DNA from: Streptomyces sp. L-9-10
GTDB lineage: Bacteria > Actinomycetota > Actinomycetes > Streptomycetales > Streptomycetaceae
Assembly: GCF_004151105.1 (NCBI RefSeq)
Contig: NZ_PHRF01000053.1
Span: 83,632 to 147,631 of the forward strand
Direction of reading: 5' to 3'
DNA: 64,000 nucleotides
Shown here: in pieces, positions 24,988 to 33,646 of the stretch
Numbering within the stretch: the first letter of the stretch is position 1
Layout: each line of letters starts with the position of its first letter
Program-made: the position numbers and the translations under genes
Notes under the pieces: generated by a model
The model's input: only the letters and a program-made list of their open reading frames with translations
Databases searched by the model: none
What the model was told of the DNA's origin: nothing

Positions 24988-27303
24988 CTAGGAGCCCGCC
25001 GGCACCGCCGCCACCGCCGCCTGGGGGCGGATCGGCAGGCGGCTGATGGGCCGGCCCGTGGCCGCGCGGACCGCCGAGGCGACCGCCGCCGGGGACGTGA
25101 CCACCGGGGCCGCGCTCGCGGGCTTGGCGCCGAAGGGGGCCACCACGTCGCGTTCCTCGACCAGCTTGACGATACGGATGTCCGGCGCGTCCAGGGACGT
25201 CGGAAGCGCGTATCCCGTGAGGTCGGGGCGGCGGACGACACCGCGGGTGGTGCGGAGGTTCTCCGTCAGGGCCGTGCCGATGCCCTGCGTGACGCCCGCC
25301 TCGATCCGGGTGGCCAGCTGCGCCGGGTTGAGGACGCGCCCGACGTCCTGGGCCACGGCCATCTCCACGACCCGGACCGAACCCAGCTCGATGTCGACGT
25401 CGACGACCGCGCGGATCGCGCAGAACGCCAGCCCCACGAAGGCGTCGCCCTGGCCCGAGGCGTCGAGGGGTTCGGTGGGGTGGGGGCGGCACTGGGCCGT
25501 CGCCCAGAGTTCCTTGCCGTCCATCGCCTCCGTGACCGTCGTGGACAGCACACCGTCGTACGACGTGATCTTGCCGTCCGTGATCTGGAGCAGCTCGGTG
25601 GACATCCCGAACTTGTGGGCCAGCGGCTGGAGCAGCTGCGTACGGACCATCTTCGCCGCCCGCTCGACCGCGCCGCCCGAGACCCAGGTGTGCCGGCCGT
25701 GGGCGGCCGGGCCCGCCGGGGGCTGGTCCGTGTCGACGGAGGCGACATGGACCTCCTCGATGCCCAGCGTCTCCTGCACGATCTGCCGGGCGAGAGTGGC
25801 GAAGCCCTGGCCGGTCTCGACGGCCGCGCAGATGACCGTGGCCACGCCGTCGTGGACCTTGACGGTGGCCGTGGAGACCTCGTCCGCGCCCTCCGCGCCG
25901 AGCATGTGGACCATGCCGAGCGCGTAGCCGACGCCCCGGCGTACGGCTCCCGGCTCGCCGGCGCCCTCGGGGCCGCCGGGCAGCAGCCAGGCCGCCTCGG
26001 GGGTGTCCTTGGGGAGCGGGGGCAGCGGGAAGTCGCGTACGGAGCGGAGCAGTTCGGCCACGGGCGCCGGGCAGGTCACCGTCTGGCTGGTGGGCAGGAT
26101 GTCGCCGGTGGCCAGGACGTTGCGCAGCCGCAGTTCGGCCGGTTCCACGCCCAGTTTGGCCGCCAGCTTGTCCATCTGGCCCTCGTACGCCGCGCACACC
26201 TGCATCGCGCCTTCGCCCCGCACATGGCCGGAGGGCGGGTTGTTGGTGCGGACGGCCCAGCCCTCGATGAAGGCGTGCGGGACGACGTAGGGGCCGCAGG
26301 CGAAGGCGACCGCCGCCGCCAGGGACTCGGACGAGGCGTCCGCGTACGCGCCCGCGTCCAGCAGGATCTGGGCCTCGACCTTGACGAGCCGGCCCTCGGC
26401 GTCCGCGTGGTGGCGGTAGCGCAGCAGCGTGGGGTGGCGGTGGGCGTGGCCGAGGAAGGACTCCTCGCGGGTCGCGGCGAGCTTGACCGGGCAGCCGGTG
26501 CGCAGCGCGAGCAGGCCGAGCGGGATCTGGAAGCCCGGGTCCTCGCGGTCGCCGGTGGCGCCGGGGACGCCGGTGACGACGACCTTCACCCGGTCGGGCT
26601 CCAGGCCGAAGCAGGCGGCGGCCAGATCGCGGTCGGTGTGCGGGTCGGTGGAGGCGGTGTAGATCTCCACGCCGCCGTCGGGTCTCGGTACGGCGAGGCC
26701 CGCCTCGGCGCCGATGGGCGCCGGGTCCTGGCGGCCGATGCGGTACAGCCCCTCCACGACGACCTCGCCGGTGATCTCCGGATCGCCGTAGCGCAGCGGG
26801 ATATGGCGGATCAGATTGCCGTCGGGATGCAGCGGCTCGGCGGCGAACGCCTTCTCGGGGTCGGTCACCGGGTCGAGGACCTCGTACTCGACGGCGATGG
26901 CGGCGGCGGCGAGCCGGGCCGTGTCGGGGTGGTCGGCGGCGACGGCGGCGATCGCCTCGCCGTGGTGGCGTACGACCTCCGAGGCGAACACGGGACGGTC
27001 GGCGATCCGCCTGCCGTACGCCGAGTCGCCCGGGACGTCCTCGTGCGTGACGACGGCGCGCACGCCCGGCATCTCGGCGGCCGCGGCGGTGTCGATCGAG
27101 ACGATACGGGCGTGCGGGTGCGGCGAGCGCAGGATCGCCGCCCACAGCAGACCTTCGGCCCACAGGTCGGCGGCGTACGGGAACGTGCCCTCGGTCTTCG
27201 CGCGCGCGTCGGCCGGGGGGAGGGATGCGCCGAGGCCGTGCGCGGGCGGCTCCTGCTGGGGGCCGTCGAGCGTCGGTGTCCCGGTGGCCGCGTCGTTGCT
27301 CAC
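24988..27303 (-). CDS. Xanthine dehydrogenase family, molybdopterin-binding large subunit
   Basis: A 771-aa subunit of a molybdenum hydroxylase, equivalent to XdhA/CoxL-type large subunits. It has the N-terminal aldehyde-oxidase a/b-hammerhead domain (EGTFPYAADLWAEGLLWAAILRS split at family landmarks) and the molybdopterin-binding regions (GHVRGEGAMQV, VETGQGFATLARQ, DASGQGDAFVGLAFCAI). No CoxL-type active-site AYRCSFR loop is visible, so CO oxidation is unlikely. GTG 27301-27303 overlaps the stop of the FeS subunit (GTGA). Xanthine or another purine/heteroaromatic substrate is plausible. Confidence 0.9.
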   Translation of the reverse strand: MSNDAATGTPTLDGPQQEPPAHGLGASLPPADARAKTEGTFPYAADLWAEGLLWAAILRSPHPHARIVSIDTAAAAEMPGVRAVVTHEDVPGDSAYGRRIADRPVFASEVVRHHGEAIAAVAADHPDTARLAAAAIAVEYEVLDPVTDPEKAFAAEPLHPDGNLIRHIPLRYGDPEITGEVVVEGLYRIGRQDPAPIGAEAGLAVPRPDGGVEIYTASTDPHTDRDLAAACFGLEPDRVKVVVTGVPGATGDREDPGFQIPLGLLALRTGCPVKLAATREESFLGHAHRHPTLLRYRHHADAEGRLVKVEAQILLDAGAYADASSESLAAAVAFACGPYVVPHAFIEGWAVRTNNPPSGHVRGEGAMQVCAAYEGQMDKLAAKLGVEPAELRLRNVLATGDILPTSQTVTCPAPVAELLRSVRDFPLPPLPKDTPEAAWLLPGGPEGAGEPGAVRRGVGYALGMVHMLGAEGADEVSTATVKVHDGVATVICAAVETGQGFATLARQIVQETLGIEEVHVASVDTDQPPAGPAAHGRHTWVSGGAVERAAKMVRTQLLQPLAHKFGMSTELLQITDGKITSYDGVLSTTVTEAMDGKELWATAQCRPHPTEPLDASGQGDAFVGLAFCAIRAVVDVDIELGSVRVVEMAVAQDVGRVLNPAQLATRIEAGVTQGIGTALTENLRTTRGVVRRPDLTGYALPTSLDAPDIRIVKLVEERDVVAPFGAKPASAAPVVTSPAAVASAVRAATGRPISRLPIRPQAAVAAVPAGS

Positions 27304-28955
27304 GCCATGCCTCCGTCGGGCGAGTGCGGGTGCGAGGTGGGGTGCGGGCCGGCGTGCGGGGGCTGGACGCCACCGGCCCCTGGGGGTGCCTGGTGCGGGA
27401 TACGGGCTTCTTCCGAGGCCGCGGCGGCGGCCTCCGCACTCGCCCTGCGCCCGGCGACGACCTCGCTCACCGCATCGAGCACGCCGCGGTAGCCCGAGCA
27501 GCGGCAGAGGTTGCCGCAGAGCGCCTGGCGGGTCTCCAGCTCGGTGGGGGCGTGGTTGCCCTCCAGGAGGTCGTGGACGGTCATGGCCATGCCGGGGACG
27601 CAGAACCCGCACTGCACGGCCCCGCACTTGGCCAGCGCCCGCTGGACGTCGGAGGGTTCGCCGTCGGCGGCCAGCCCCTCGACCGTACGGACCTCGGAGC
27701 CGGCCGCGGTGGCGGCGGGGACGAGGCAGGAGGCGACGAGCCGCCCGTCGACCTGGACGTTGCAGGCGCCGCATTCGCCCTGGGAGCAGCCGTCCTTGGC
27801 GCCCGCGAGGCCGAGGCGCTCGCGCAGTACGTACAGGAGCGACTCGCCGATCCAGGCGTCGGTGACGGGGCGGTCGGCGCCGTTGACGCGCAGGACGTAG
27901 GAGCCGGAGGGGTGTTCGGCGCTGTCGTTGCTGCTGGTGAGGGGCGCGGGCTCGGGTTCCGGTTCCGGCGCGGTCGCGGATTCGGGTCCGGATTCGGGTC
28001 CGGATTCGGGTCCGGATTCAGGTCCGGATTCGGGTCCGTGCTCCGGCGCGGTCTCCGGTCCTGGCTCCGGCGCCGTCTCCGCCACGGGCTCGGGAGCGTG
28101 CTCGGACCCGGCGGGGATCTCCGGAGCGGCCTCAAGGGCGGCCTCGGGCGTCGCCTCCCGCACGGTCCCCTGGCCGGGCTCGTACGCGAGGTCCGGTACG
28201 GCGTCCGGCAGGGGCGCGGACGGCTCGGGCTCCACGGCTTCCGGAATACCCGGGATCCCCTGGACCCCCGGTGCCTCGGCGCTCTCCGGGGCGGCGAATC
28301 CGCCGGCGTCCCCGCCGGGCGGTGCCGGTTCCGTCGCCCAGGGCGCGGCGGCGCCGCCCGGCAGGGTCGCCGGCGGGCTGCCGCCGTTCCACTGTGACGC
28401 CAGCACCGATTTGCTGAACTCGCCGGATTCGTCCGGAAGATCACCCTGGGCGATCGGGATCGTCCACTGACCGGTCAGCTCGGACGCACCCGCGGTGTCT
28501 CCCGCCGCGGTCCGCTCCGCGCCCGCGACCGCCCCGGGGTCGCCGCCGTCGCCCGCGCCCGTGTCGCTGAAGTTCCACTGGCCCGTGCCCTGCGGGTCGT
28601 AGCCACCGCCGGGTCCGTAGCCGCCGTGGTCGTAGCCGCCCTGCGCGTATCCGCCCTGGACGTAACCGCCCTGCGCGTACGGCGCGTGGTCCTGCGCTCC
28701 CTGCTGCGGGTCCGGCCAGTGGACCCCGCCCTGGGCGTCGGCCGCCGACGGGTCCAGCTGCGCCGGCGGCACGATCTGCGGCGGTACGTACCCGTGCCCC
28801 GGCGCGGCCAGCGGCGCGTCGAAGGTGTCCTCCGGGGGCAGGTGCACGAAGGCGGTCGACTCGCCGTCGTACTCCCCGCCCTGCGGGACCGGCTGCCAGC
28901 CGCCCTGGCCCTCGGGGACCCCTGAGCCGGTACCGGAGTTCTCGTTGGTGGTCAC
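27300..28955 (-). CDS. Xanthine dehydrogenase family, [2Fe-2S] subunit with long N-terminal extension
   Basis: A 551-aa protein, of which only the last 200 residues are the usual small subunit. A plant-type [2Fe-2S] cluster is bound by C390, C395, C398 and C410; a second by C449, C452, C484 and C486 (QCGFC and LCRC). The first 352 residues are Gly/Pro/Glu/Tyr-rich with GYxQGG and GPES repeats and look disordered. Typical subunits are 150-200 residues. GTG 28953-28955 follows GGGGAGGG and overlaps the FAD-subunit stop. The extension has continuous coding bias, so it is not a start error. Confidence 0.88.
   Translation of the reverse strand: MTTNENSGTGSGVPEGQGGWQPVPQGGEYDGESTAFVHLPPEDTFDAPLAAPGHGYVPPQIVPPAQLDPSAADAQGGVHWPDPQQGAQDHAPYAQGGYVQGGYAQGGYDHGGYGPGGGYDPQGTGQWNFSDTGAGDGGDPGAVAGAERTAAGDTAGASELTGQWTIPIAQGDLPDESGEFSKSVLASQWNGGSPPATLPGGAAAPWATEPAPPGGDAGGFAAPESAEAPGVQGIPGIPEAVEPEPSAPLPDAVPDLAYEPGQGTVREATPEAALEAAPEIPAGSEHAPEPVAETAPEPGPETAPEHGPESGPESGPESGPESGPESATAPEPEPEPAPLTSSNDSAEHPSGSYVLRVNGADRPVTDAWIGESLLYVLRERLGLAGAKDGCSQGECGACNVQVDGRLVASCLVPAATAAGSEVRTVEGLAADGEPSDVQRALAKCGAVQCGFCVPGMAMTVHDLLEGNHAPTELETRQALCGNLCRCSGYRGVLDAVSEVVAGRRASAEAAAAASEEARIPHQAPPGAGGVQPPHAGPHPTSHPHSPDGGMA
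27981..28040. repeat. 12-bp tandem repeats coding GPES units
   Basis: Five head-to-tail units of TTCGGGTCCGGA (one with TTCAGG, the last ending in TG). They encode GPES in the disordered extension of the iron-sulfur subunit. In-frame, so length variation between strains is likely. Confidence 0.9.
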
Positions 28956-29848
28956 GACAGCGCCCTCCCCAGTGCTCGTCGGGCCAGTGCGGCGACCGTG
29001 CGCCGCAGATGCAGTACGGCGGGCGACGGCGCGGGTACTTCGCCCCCGTCGGCCGGCGCGGGCGGGTCCGGGATACAGGCCGCGGCGACGTACTCGCCGA
29101 AGGCGGCGAGCGCCTCCTGCGCGAGCCCGCGCGCGCCGTCCCAGTCGATCAGTGAGGCGATCCAGCGCTCCGCCTCCAGCGGGCGCAGCGGCATCGGCGC
29201 GATCGCGCCGACCGCGCACCGCACCCCGCGCCGCGCCGGGTCCAGCACGACGGCCACGGACGCGGTGGCCCGGCCGGGCCCCGTCCGTCCGGTCGCCTTG
29301 AGGAAGACCTGGGGGGCGTGCAGCAGCGGCACCCGTACGAAGCCGATGAGTTCGGCGGGCGCGAGCATCTCGCGGCCGGCCAGCAGATGCGAGACGGGGA
29401 TCTCGCGGCGCGCGCCGCCGGGCCCCCCGATCACCAGATCGGCCTCCAGCGCGGCGAGCACGGGCAGCGCGTCGCCGGTCGGGGCCGCGGTGGCGATATT
29501 GCCGCCGAGCGTCCCGGCGTTACGGATCTGGGGCGGGCCCGCGGCGCGCGCCGACGCGGCGAGCGCGGGGATGAGGGCCGCGAAGTCCGGTCTGCCCATG
29601 CGCGCGTGGGTGAGACCGGCGCCGAGCAGGGCGTGACCGTCCTGGTAGTGCCAGCCGCGCAGCTCGCTGATCCGACCGAGGCCGACGAGTCCCGCGGGCC
29701 GCAGCTGGCCCTTGTTGACGGCCGCCATGAGATCGGTTCCACCCGCGACGGGCACGGCGGCAGGCATCGCGGTGAGCGCCGCCACGGCCTCGTCGAGCGA
29801 GGCCGGCAGCGTCACGAACTGCGCCGTCTGCGGTGCGTGCGTGGTCAA
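28952..29848 (-). CDS. Xanthine dehydrogenase family, FAD-binding subunit
   Basis: A 298-aa FAD subunit. It has the PCMH-type motif AVPVAGGTDLMAAVNKG near residue 30 and GTLGGNIATAAPTGDALPVLAAL, the isoalloxazine-contact loop. TTG 29846-29848 was chosen, with AAGGGG eight bases upstream; upstream residues look non-coding. It is the first gene of the operon FAD - FeS - Mo, with each start overlapping the preceding stop. Electrons would pass from the molybdenum site through the clusters to FAD. Confidence 0.9.
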   Translation of the reverse strand: MTTHAPQTAQFVTLPASLDEAVAALTAMPAAVPVAGGTDLMAAVNKGQLRPAGLVGLGRISELRGWHYQDGHALLGAGLTHARMGRPDFAALIPALAASARAAGPPQIRNAGTLGGNIATAAPTGDALPVLAALEADLVIGGPGGARREIPVSHLLAGREMLAPAELIGFVRVPLLHAPQVFLKATGRTGPGRATASVAVVLDPARRGVRCAVGAIAPMPLRPLEAERWIASLIDWDGARGLAQEALAAFGEYVAAACIPDPPAPADGGEVPAPSPAVLHLRRTVAALARRALGRALS

Positions 29849-30142
29849 CCCAGCTGCCCCTTTCCGGTGTCCCGGTCTCCCGCCTGTGTTGCCGTACCGT
29901 ACGTGCTCACAGACCGGACGTGGCAACTCTGGCACATCTTCCGGTCCGCCCGACGCGAGGGTCCGCGAAGGACGTATCCGTCCCCCACCAGGGGGAAGGT
30001 CCGGTTTCGCACCTCTTCGCCGTCACATACGGAATGCCACTCTTCAGCGGTCGTCGTACGACTTGTCCATACGGATTACTCATCCTTACGAACTACCACG
30101 GTCCCAGGGACACCGTTCCGGGGCGGCCATCTCCCCGTGGGC
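29849..30142. other. Intergenic region upstream of xanthine dehydrogenase operon
   Basis: 294 bases with the operon promoter somewhere inside and the 3' end of the hexosaminidase gene at the right. I see no confident hexamer pair. Confidence 0.35.
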
Positions 30143-31804
30143 TCACACGTTTGGGGGCGCCCCTTCGATCGGGCGCCCCAGGCTGGCATTGTCTCCGTTG
30201 GGGGCGGGGCGGCGCTGCCAGGGCAACGGACCGCCGGGCGGCCGGTATTCGACCCCCAGCGCGTCAAGGCGCCGGTAGTGCTCCGTCATGCGCTGCTCGA
30301 AGTCGGCGAAATCACGTTCGGCGGGGGCCGGGAGGTCCGACCAGGCGACTTCGGCGAACGCGGCGAGCCGCGGGAAGACCTGGTAGTCGACGCGGGAGCT
30401 GTCGTGCATCACCTCGGTCCAGACATTGGCCTGGGTGCCGAGGACATGGGCCGCCTCCTCCTCGGTGAGCTCCGGCGGCAGCGGCTCGAAACGGTAGACG
30501 TCCTCCAGGGTGCGTACGTACCCGATGGGCATCGGCTCGTCGTCGCCCGCCGCCTGACGGTGGTCCAGGTACACCTGCTGTTCGGGGCACATGACGACGT
30601 CGTGGCCGGCTTTCGCGGCGGCGATCCCGCCCGCGTATCCGCGCCAGGACGACACGGCGGCGCCCGGTGCCAGACCGCCTTCCAGGATCTCGTCCCAGCC
30701 GATCAGCCGCCGGCCGCGCTCGGCGAGCCAGCGGTCGAAATGCCGGATGAACCAGGACTGGAGCCCGTCCTCGTCGGCCAGACCGAGCTCCGCGATCCTG
30801 GCCTGGGCCGCCGGTGACTCCTTCCACTGGTCCTTGACGCACTCGTCGCCGCCCACGTGGATGAAGGTGGAGGGGAAGAGGGTGAGCAGTTCCTCGAAGA
30901 CGTCCTCGTAGAACCGCAGGGTGTTGTCGGTGGGGGCGAGTACGTTTGCGGTAACGCCCCAGGTGTCCCAGACGGTGAGGGAGGTCGTGTCGATGACATC
31001 GGTGTTGCCGAGTTCCGGATACGCGGCGATGGCGGCCTGCGAATGTCCCGGGATATCGATCTCGGGGACGACGGTGATATGCCGCTCGGCGGCGTACGCG
31101 ACGATCTCGCGGATGTCGTCCTGGGTGTAGTAACCGCCGTGCGGCTTCTCCTCCCACAGCTCGGAGGCGCGGTGGCCCCATTTGGTGCGCGAGCGCCAGG
31201 AGCCGACTTCCGTCAGTCTCGGATGCTTCTTGATCTCGACGCGCCAGCCCTGGTCGTCGGTGAGATGGAAGTGGAAGACATTCAGCTTGTGGGCGGCGAG
31301 CAGGTCCAGATAGCGCAGGACGCCGTCCTTGGGCATGAAGTGGCGTGACACGTCGAGCATCAGCCCCCGCCAGCCGAAGCGGGGCGCGTCCTCGATGAGG
31401 GTCATCGGTACGGACCACTCGCGCGCGGGGTCCAGCGGCGCCCTGCGGTACGCGTCGGGCCCGAGCAGCTGGCGGACGGTCTGCGCGCCCCAGAAGACCC
31501 CGGCCGCGGCGCCGCCCTCGATACGGATCGCCTCGGCGTCAACGCTGATCCGGTACCCCTCGGGGCCCAGTTCACGTGTGATGTCCGGGCTGATCCCCAG
31601 GACGATCCGGTTGTCCTCGGCGCCGACGACACCGGCGTCGTCCGCGAACGGCAGCCCCGTCGCGGTTCCGACGGCGGTGCGGAACCACCGCGCCACGCCC
31701 TCCGTGCCGGGCTGCGCCTCGATCACGGTCTCGCCGTCGAGCGGGAAGACACCCGCTCCCGGCTGTGCCGGCCAGGCCCGCCTGGGGTCCGGGATCAGAT
31801 CCAT
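30143..31804 (-). CDS. Beta-N-acetylhexosaminidase, GH20
   Basis: A 553-aa glycoside hydrolase. The N-terminal GH20b domain precedes the TIM barrel with LMLDVSRHFMP, NVFHFHLTDDQGWR and IHVGGDEC, in which D320 and E321 are the catalytic pair of the substrate-assisted mechanism. No signal peptide is apparent, so it probably acts in the cytoplasm on imported chitobiose or muropeptide sugars. ATG 31804 follows GAGGTGGA. It is the last gene of an amino-sugar ABC operon, starting 11 bases after the permease stop. Confidence 0.94.
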   Translation of the reverse strand: MDLIPDPRRAWPAQPGAGVFPLDGETVIEAQPGTEGVARWFRTAVGTATGLPFADDAGVVGAEDNRIVLGISPDITRELGPEGYRISVDAEAIRIEGGAAAGVFWGAQTVRQLLGPDAYRRAPLDPAREWSVPMTLIEDAPRFGWRGLMLDVSRHFMPKDGVLRYLDLLAAHKLNVFHFHLTDDQGWRVEIKKHPRLTEVGSWRSRTKWGHRASELWEEKPHGGYYTQDDIREIVAYAAERHITVVPEIDIPGHSQAAIAAYPELGNTDVIDTTSLTVWDTWGVTANVLAPTDNTLRFYEDVFEELLTLFPSTFIHVGGDECVKDQWKESPAAQARIAELGLADEDGLQSWFIRHFDRWLAERGRRLIGWDEILEGGLAPGAAVSSWRGYAGGIAAAKAGHDVVMCPEQQVYLDHRQAAGDDEPMPIGYVRTLEDVYRFEPLPPELTEEEAAHVLGTQANVWTEVMHDSSRVDYQVFPRLAAFAEVAWSDLPAPAERDFADFEQRMTEHYRRLDALGVEYRPPGGPLPWQRRPAPNGDNASLGRPIEGAPPNV

Positions 31805-31815
31805 GAAGTCCACCT

Positions 31816-32655
31816 CTAATCCTTGACGGCGCCGCCGAGTCCGGAGACCAGACGCCGTTGTACGAGCACAAAGAAAACCAGTACGGGAACGGTCATCACC
31901 GTAGACGCGGCCATGATCCCGCCCCAGTCGTTCTCGTCCGGTTTGAAGAAGACCAGCAGCGCCATCGGAAGGGTCGACTGCGAGGTGTCGCTGATGATGA
32001 AGGACTTGGCGAACAGGAAGTCGTTCCAGGTCGAGATGAAGGAGAAGACACTCGTCGCGACAAGCCCGGGGAAGACCAGCGGGAAAAGGATCTGCCACAG
32101 GAACCGGGTACGGCTCGCGCCGTCGATGTACGCGGCCTCCTCCAGCGCCTCGGGGACGGCCTTGACGAATCCGCGCAGCATCCAGATGGCGAACGGAAGC
32201 GAGAAGGCGAGATGCGGCAGGACGAGCGAGCCGAGCGTATTGAGCAGCCCGGCGTCCCGCATCAGGAAGAACAGCGGGATGGCCAGCGCCTCGATCGGCA
32301 CCATCTGCGCGACGAGAAACATGATGAGGAGGGTCGTACGGAATCGGAAACGGAACCGGGTCACGGCCGTGGCGGCCAGAAACGCGATGAGCGCGGAGGC
32401 GATCACGACCGTTCCCGCGACCGCCAGGCTGTTGAGGAAGTACCTCCCGAATTCCTGCTGTTCGAAGACCCGGCGGAACGAGTCGAGCGACGGCGAGAGC
32501 GTCCAGGGACGGGCTTCCGTGGACTGGACCTCACCGGCCGGTTTGAACGCGGAGAGGACCATCCAGTACAGCGGAAAAGCCACGATCACGGCGATGACGA
32601 GGGCCGATGCCTCCGCCAGCAGCCGCCAGGGACGGCGAATACCGAGCAGGTTCAC
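31816..32655 (-). CDS. Carbohydrate ABC transporter permease (MalG type)
   Basis: A 279-aa membrane protein with six hydrophobic segments and the EAA loop (EEAAYIDGASRTRFLWQILFPL split at EAAxxDGAS). GTG 32653-32655 overlaps the TGA of the preceding permease and has GGGGAG upstream. Together with the MalF-type partner it forms the translocation channel. Confidence 0.93.
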   Translation of the reverse strand: MNLLGIRRPWRLLAEASALVIAVIVAFPLYWMVLSAFKPAGEVQSTEARPWTLSPSLDSFRRVFEQQEFGRYFLNSLAVAGTVVIASALIAFLAATAVTRFRFRFRTTLLIMFLVAQMVPIEALAIPLFFLMRDAGLLNTLGSLVLPHLAFSLPFAIWMLRGFVKAVPEALEEAAYIDGASRTRFLWQILFPLVFPGLVATSVFSFISTWNDFLFAKSFIISDTSQSTLPMALLVFFKPDENDWGGIMAASTVMTVPVLVFFVLVQRRLVSGLGGAVKD

Positions 32656-33641
32656 AGTTCTTCTCCCCGGCGTCGGATCAGTCGCAGATAGACGAGCGTG
32701 ACCGCCAGCAGAATGAGCAGCATGATCACGCCGATCGCCGAGCCCAGGCTGTACTGCGAGGACGCGAAGGCCTGCTGATAGGCGTAGACATTGAGGACGA
32801 GATTCTGGCCGGCGATTCCGCCGCCGTTCGTCATCACGTAGATCTGGGTGAAGACCTTGAAGTCCCAGATGATCGACTGGATGGTGACGACCACCAGGAT
32901 CGGCCGCAGCATCGGCGCGGTGACCGACCGCCAGATCCGCCACTGCGAGGCGCCGTCGAGCGAGGCCGCCTCCAGCACCTCGCCGGGGATGGCCTTGATG
33001 CCCGCGTAGACGGTCACCATCACGAACGGGAACGAGCACCACACCACTTCGAACAGGACGAGCGCGAAGGCGCTGTAGCGGCCGTACGTCCAGGAGAAGT
33101 CGCCGAGCCCCAGCAGCCGGTTGACCGGGCCGTAGTCCGGGTCGAAGAGGAACACCCAGACCGTGGAGCCGGTGATCGCGGGGGTGGCCCAGGCGCCGAG
33201 CGCGGCGAGCATCAGCGCGAGCCGCGGCACGGCCCGTACGCGCGTGAGCAGGACGGCGAGCGCGCAGCCGACCGCGAGGGTGGCGACGACACACGCCGCG
33301 GCGAACAGCACGGTCGCCAGCAGCACCTGCCAGAACTGGCTGTCGCCGAAGAGCGCGGTGTAGTTGCCGAAGCCCTTGAAGGAGGTGGGTTCGCCGCCGC
33401 TGACCTGCGCCTGGGTGTACTCCAGGAACGAGATCAGGCCGAGTTGGTAGATCGGGTAGACCAGCAGCCCGCCGAGGACGACGAGCGCGGGCGCGAGATA
33501 GAGCCAGGGGGTCCAGCCGGCCCGGCCGGCCCGGCGGGGGGTCCGCCGGGCCTTACGGGGGGCCTGCCGGGTCTCGTGCACGGACCCCCGGCCCCCGGTG
33601 GCCTTACGGCCGGAGTCGATCCGGCCGGCTTCGGTCGTCAT
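32652..33641 (-). CDS. Carbohydrate ABC transporter permease (MalF type)
   Basis: A 329-aa membrane protein. A basic cytoplasmic leader of 42 residues precedes six hydrophobic segments; the EAA loop reads LEAASLDGASQWRIWRSVTAP. It starts six bases after the binding-protein stop. No ATPase gene is present; in Streptomyces such CUT1 systems commonly share the MsiK ATPase encoded elsewhere (known from chitobiose and cellobiose importers). Confidence 0.93.
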   Translation of the reverse strand: MTTEAGRIDSGRKATGGRGSVHETRQAPRKARRTPRRAGRAGWTPWLYLAPALVVLGGLLVYPIYQLGLISFLEYTQAQVSGGEPTSFKGFGNYTALFGDSQFWQVLLATVLFAAACVVATLAVGCALAVLLTRVRAVPRLALMLAALGAWATPAITGSTVWVFLFDPDYGPVNRLLGLGDFSWTYGRYSAFALVLFEVVWCSFPFVMVTVYAGIKAIPGEVLEAASLDGASQWRIWRSVTAPMLRPILVVVTIQSIIWDFKVFTQIYVMTNGGGIAGQNLVLNVYAYQQAFASSQYSLGSAIGVIMLLILLAVTLVYLRLIRRRGEEL

Positions 33642-33646
33642 GGCGC

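Noticed and set aside
24988..27303. Carbon monoxide dehydrogenase large subunit
   Set aside because: The typical AYRCSFR active-site loop is not seen, and the order of domains fits general molybdenum hydroxylases.
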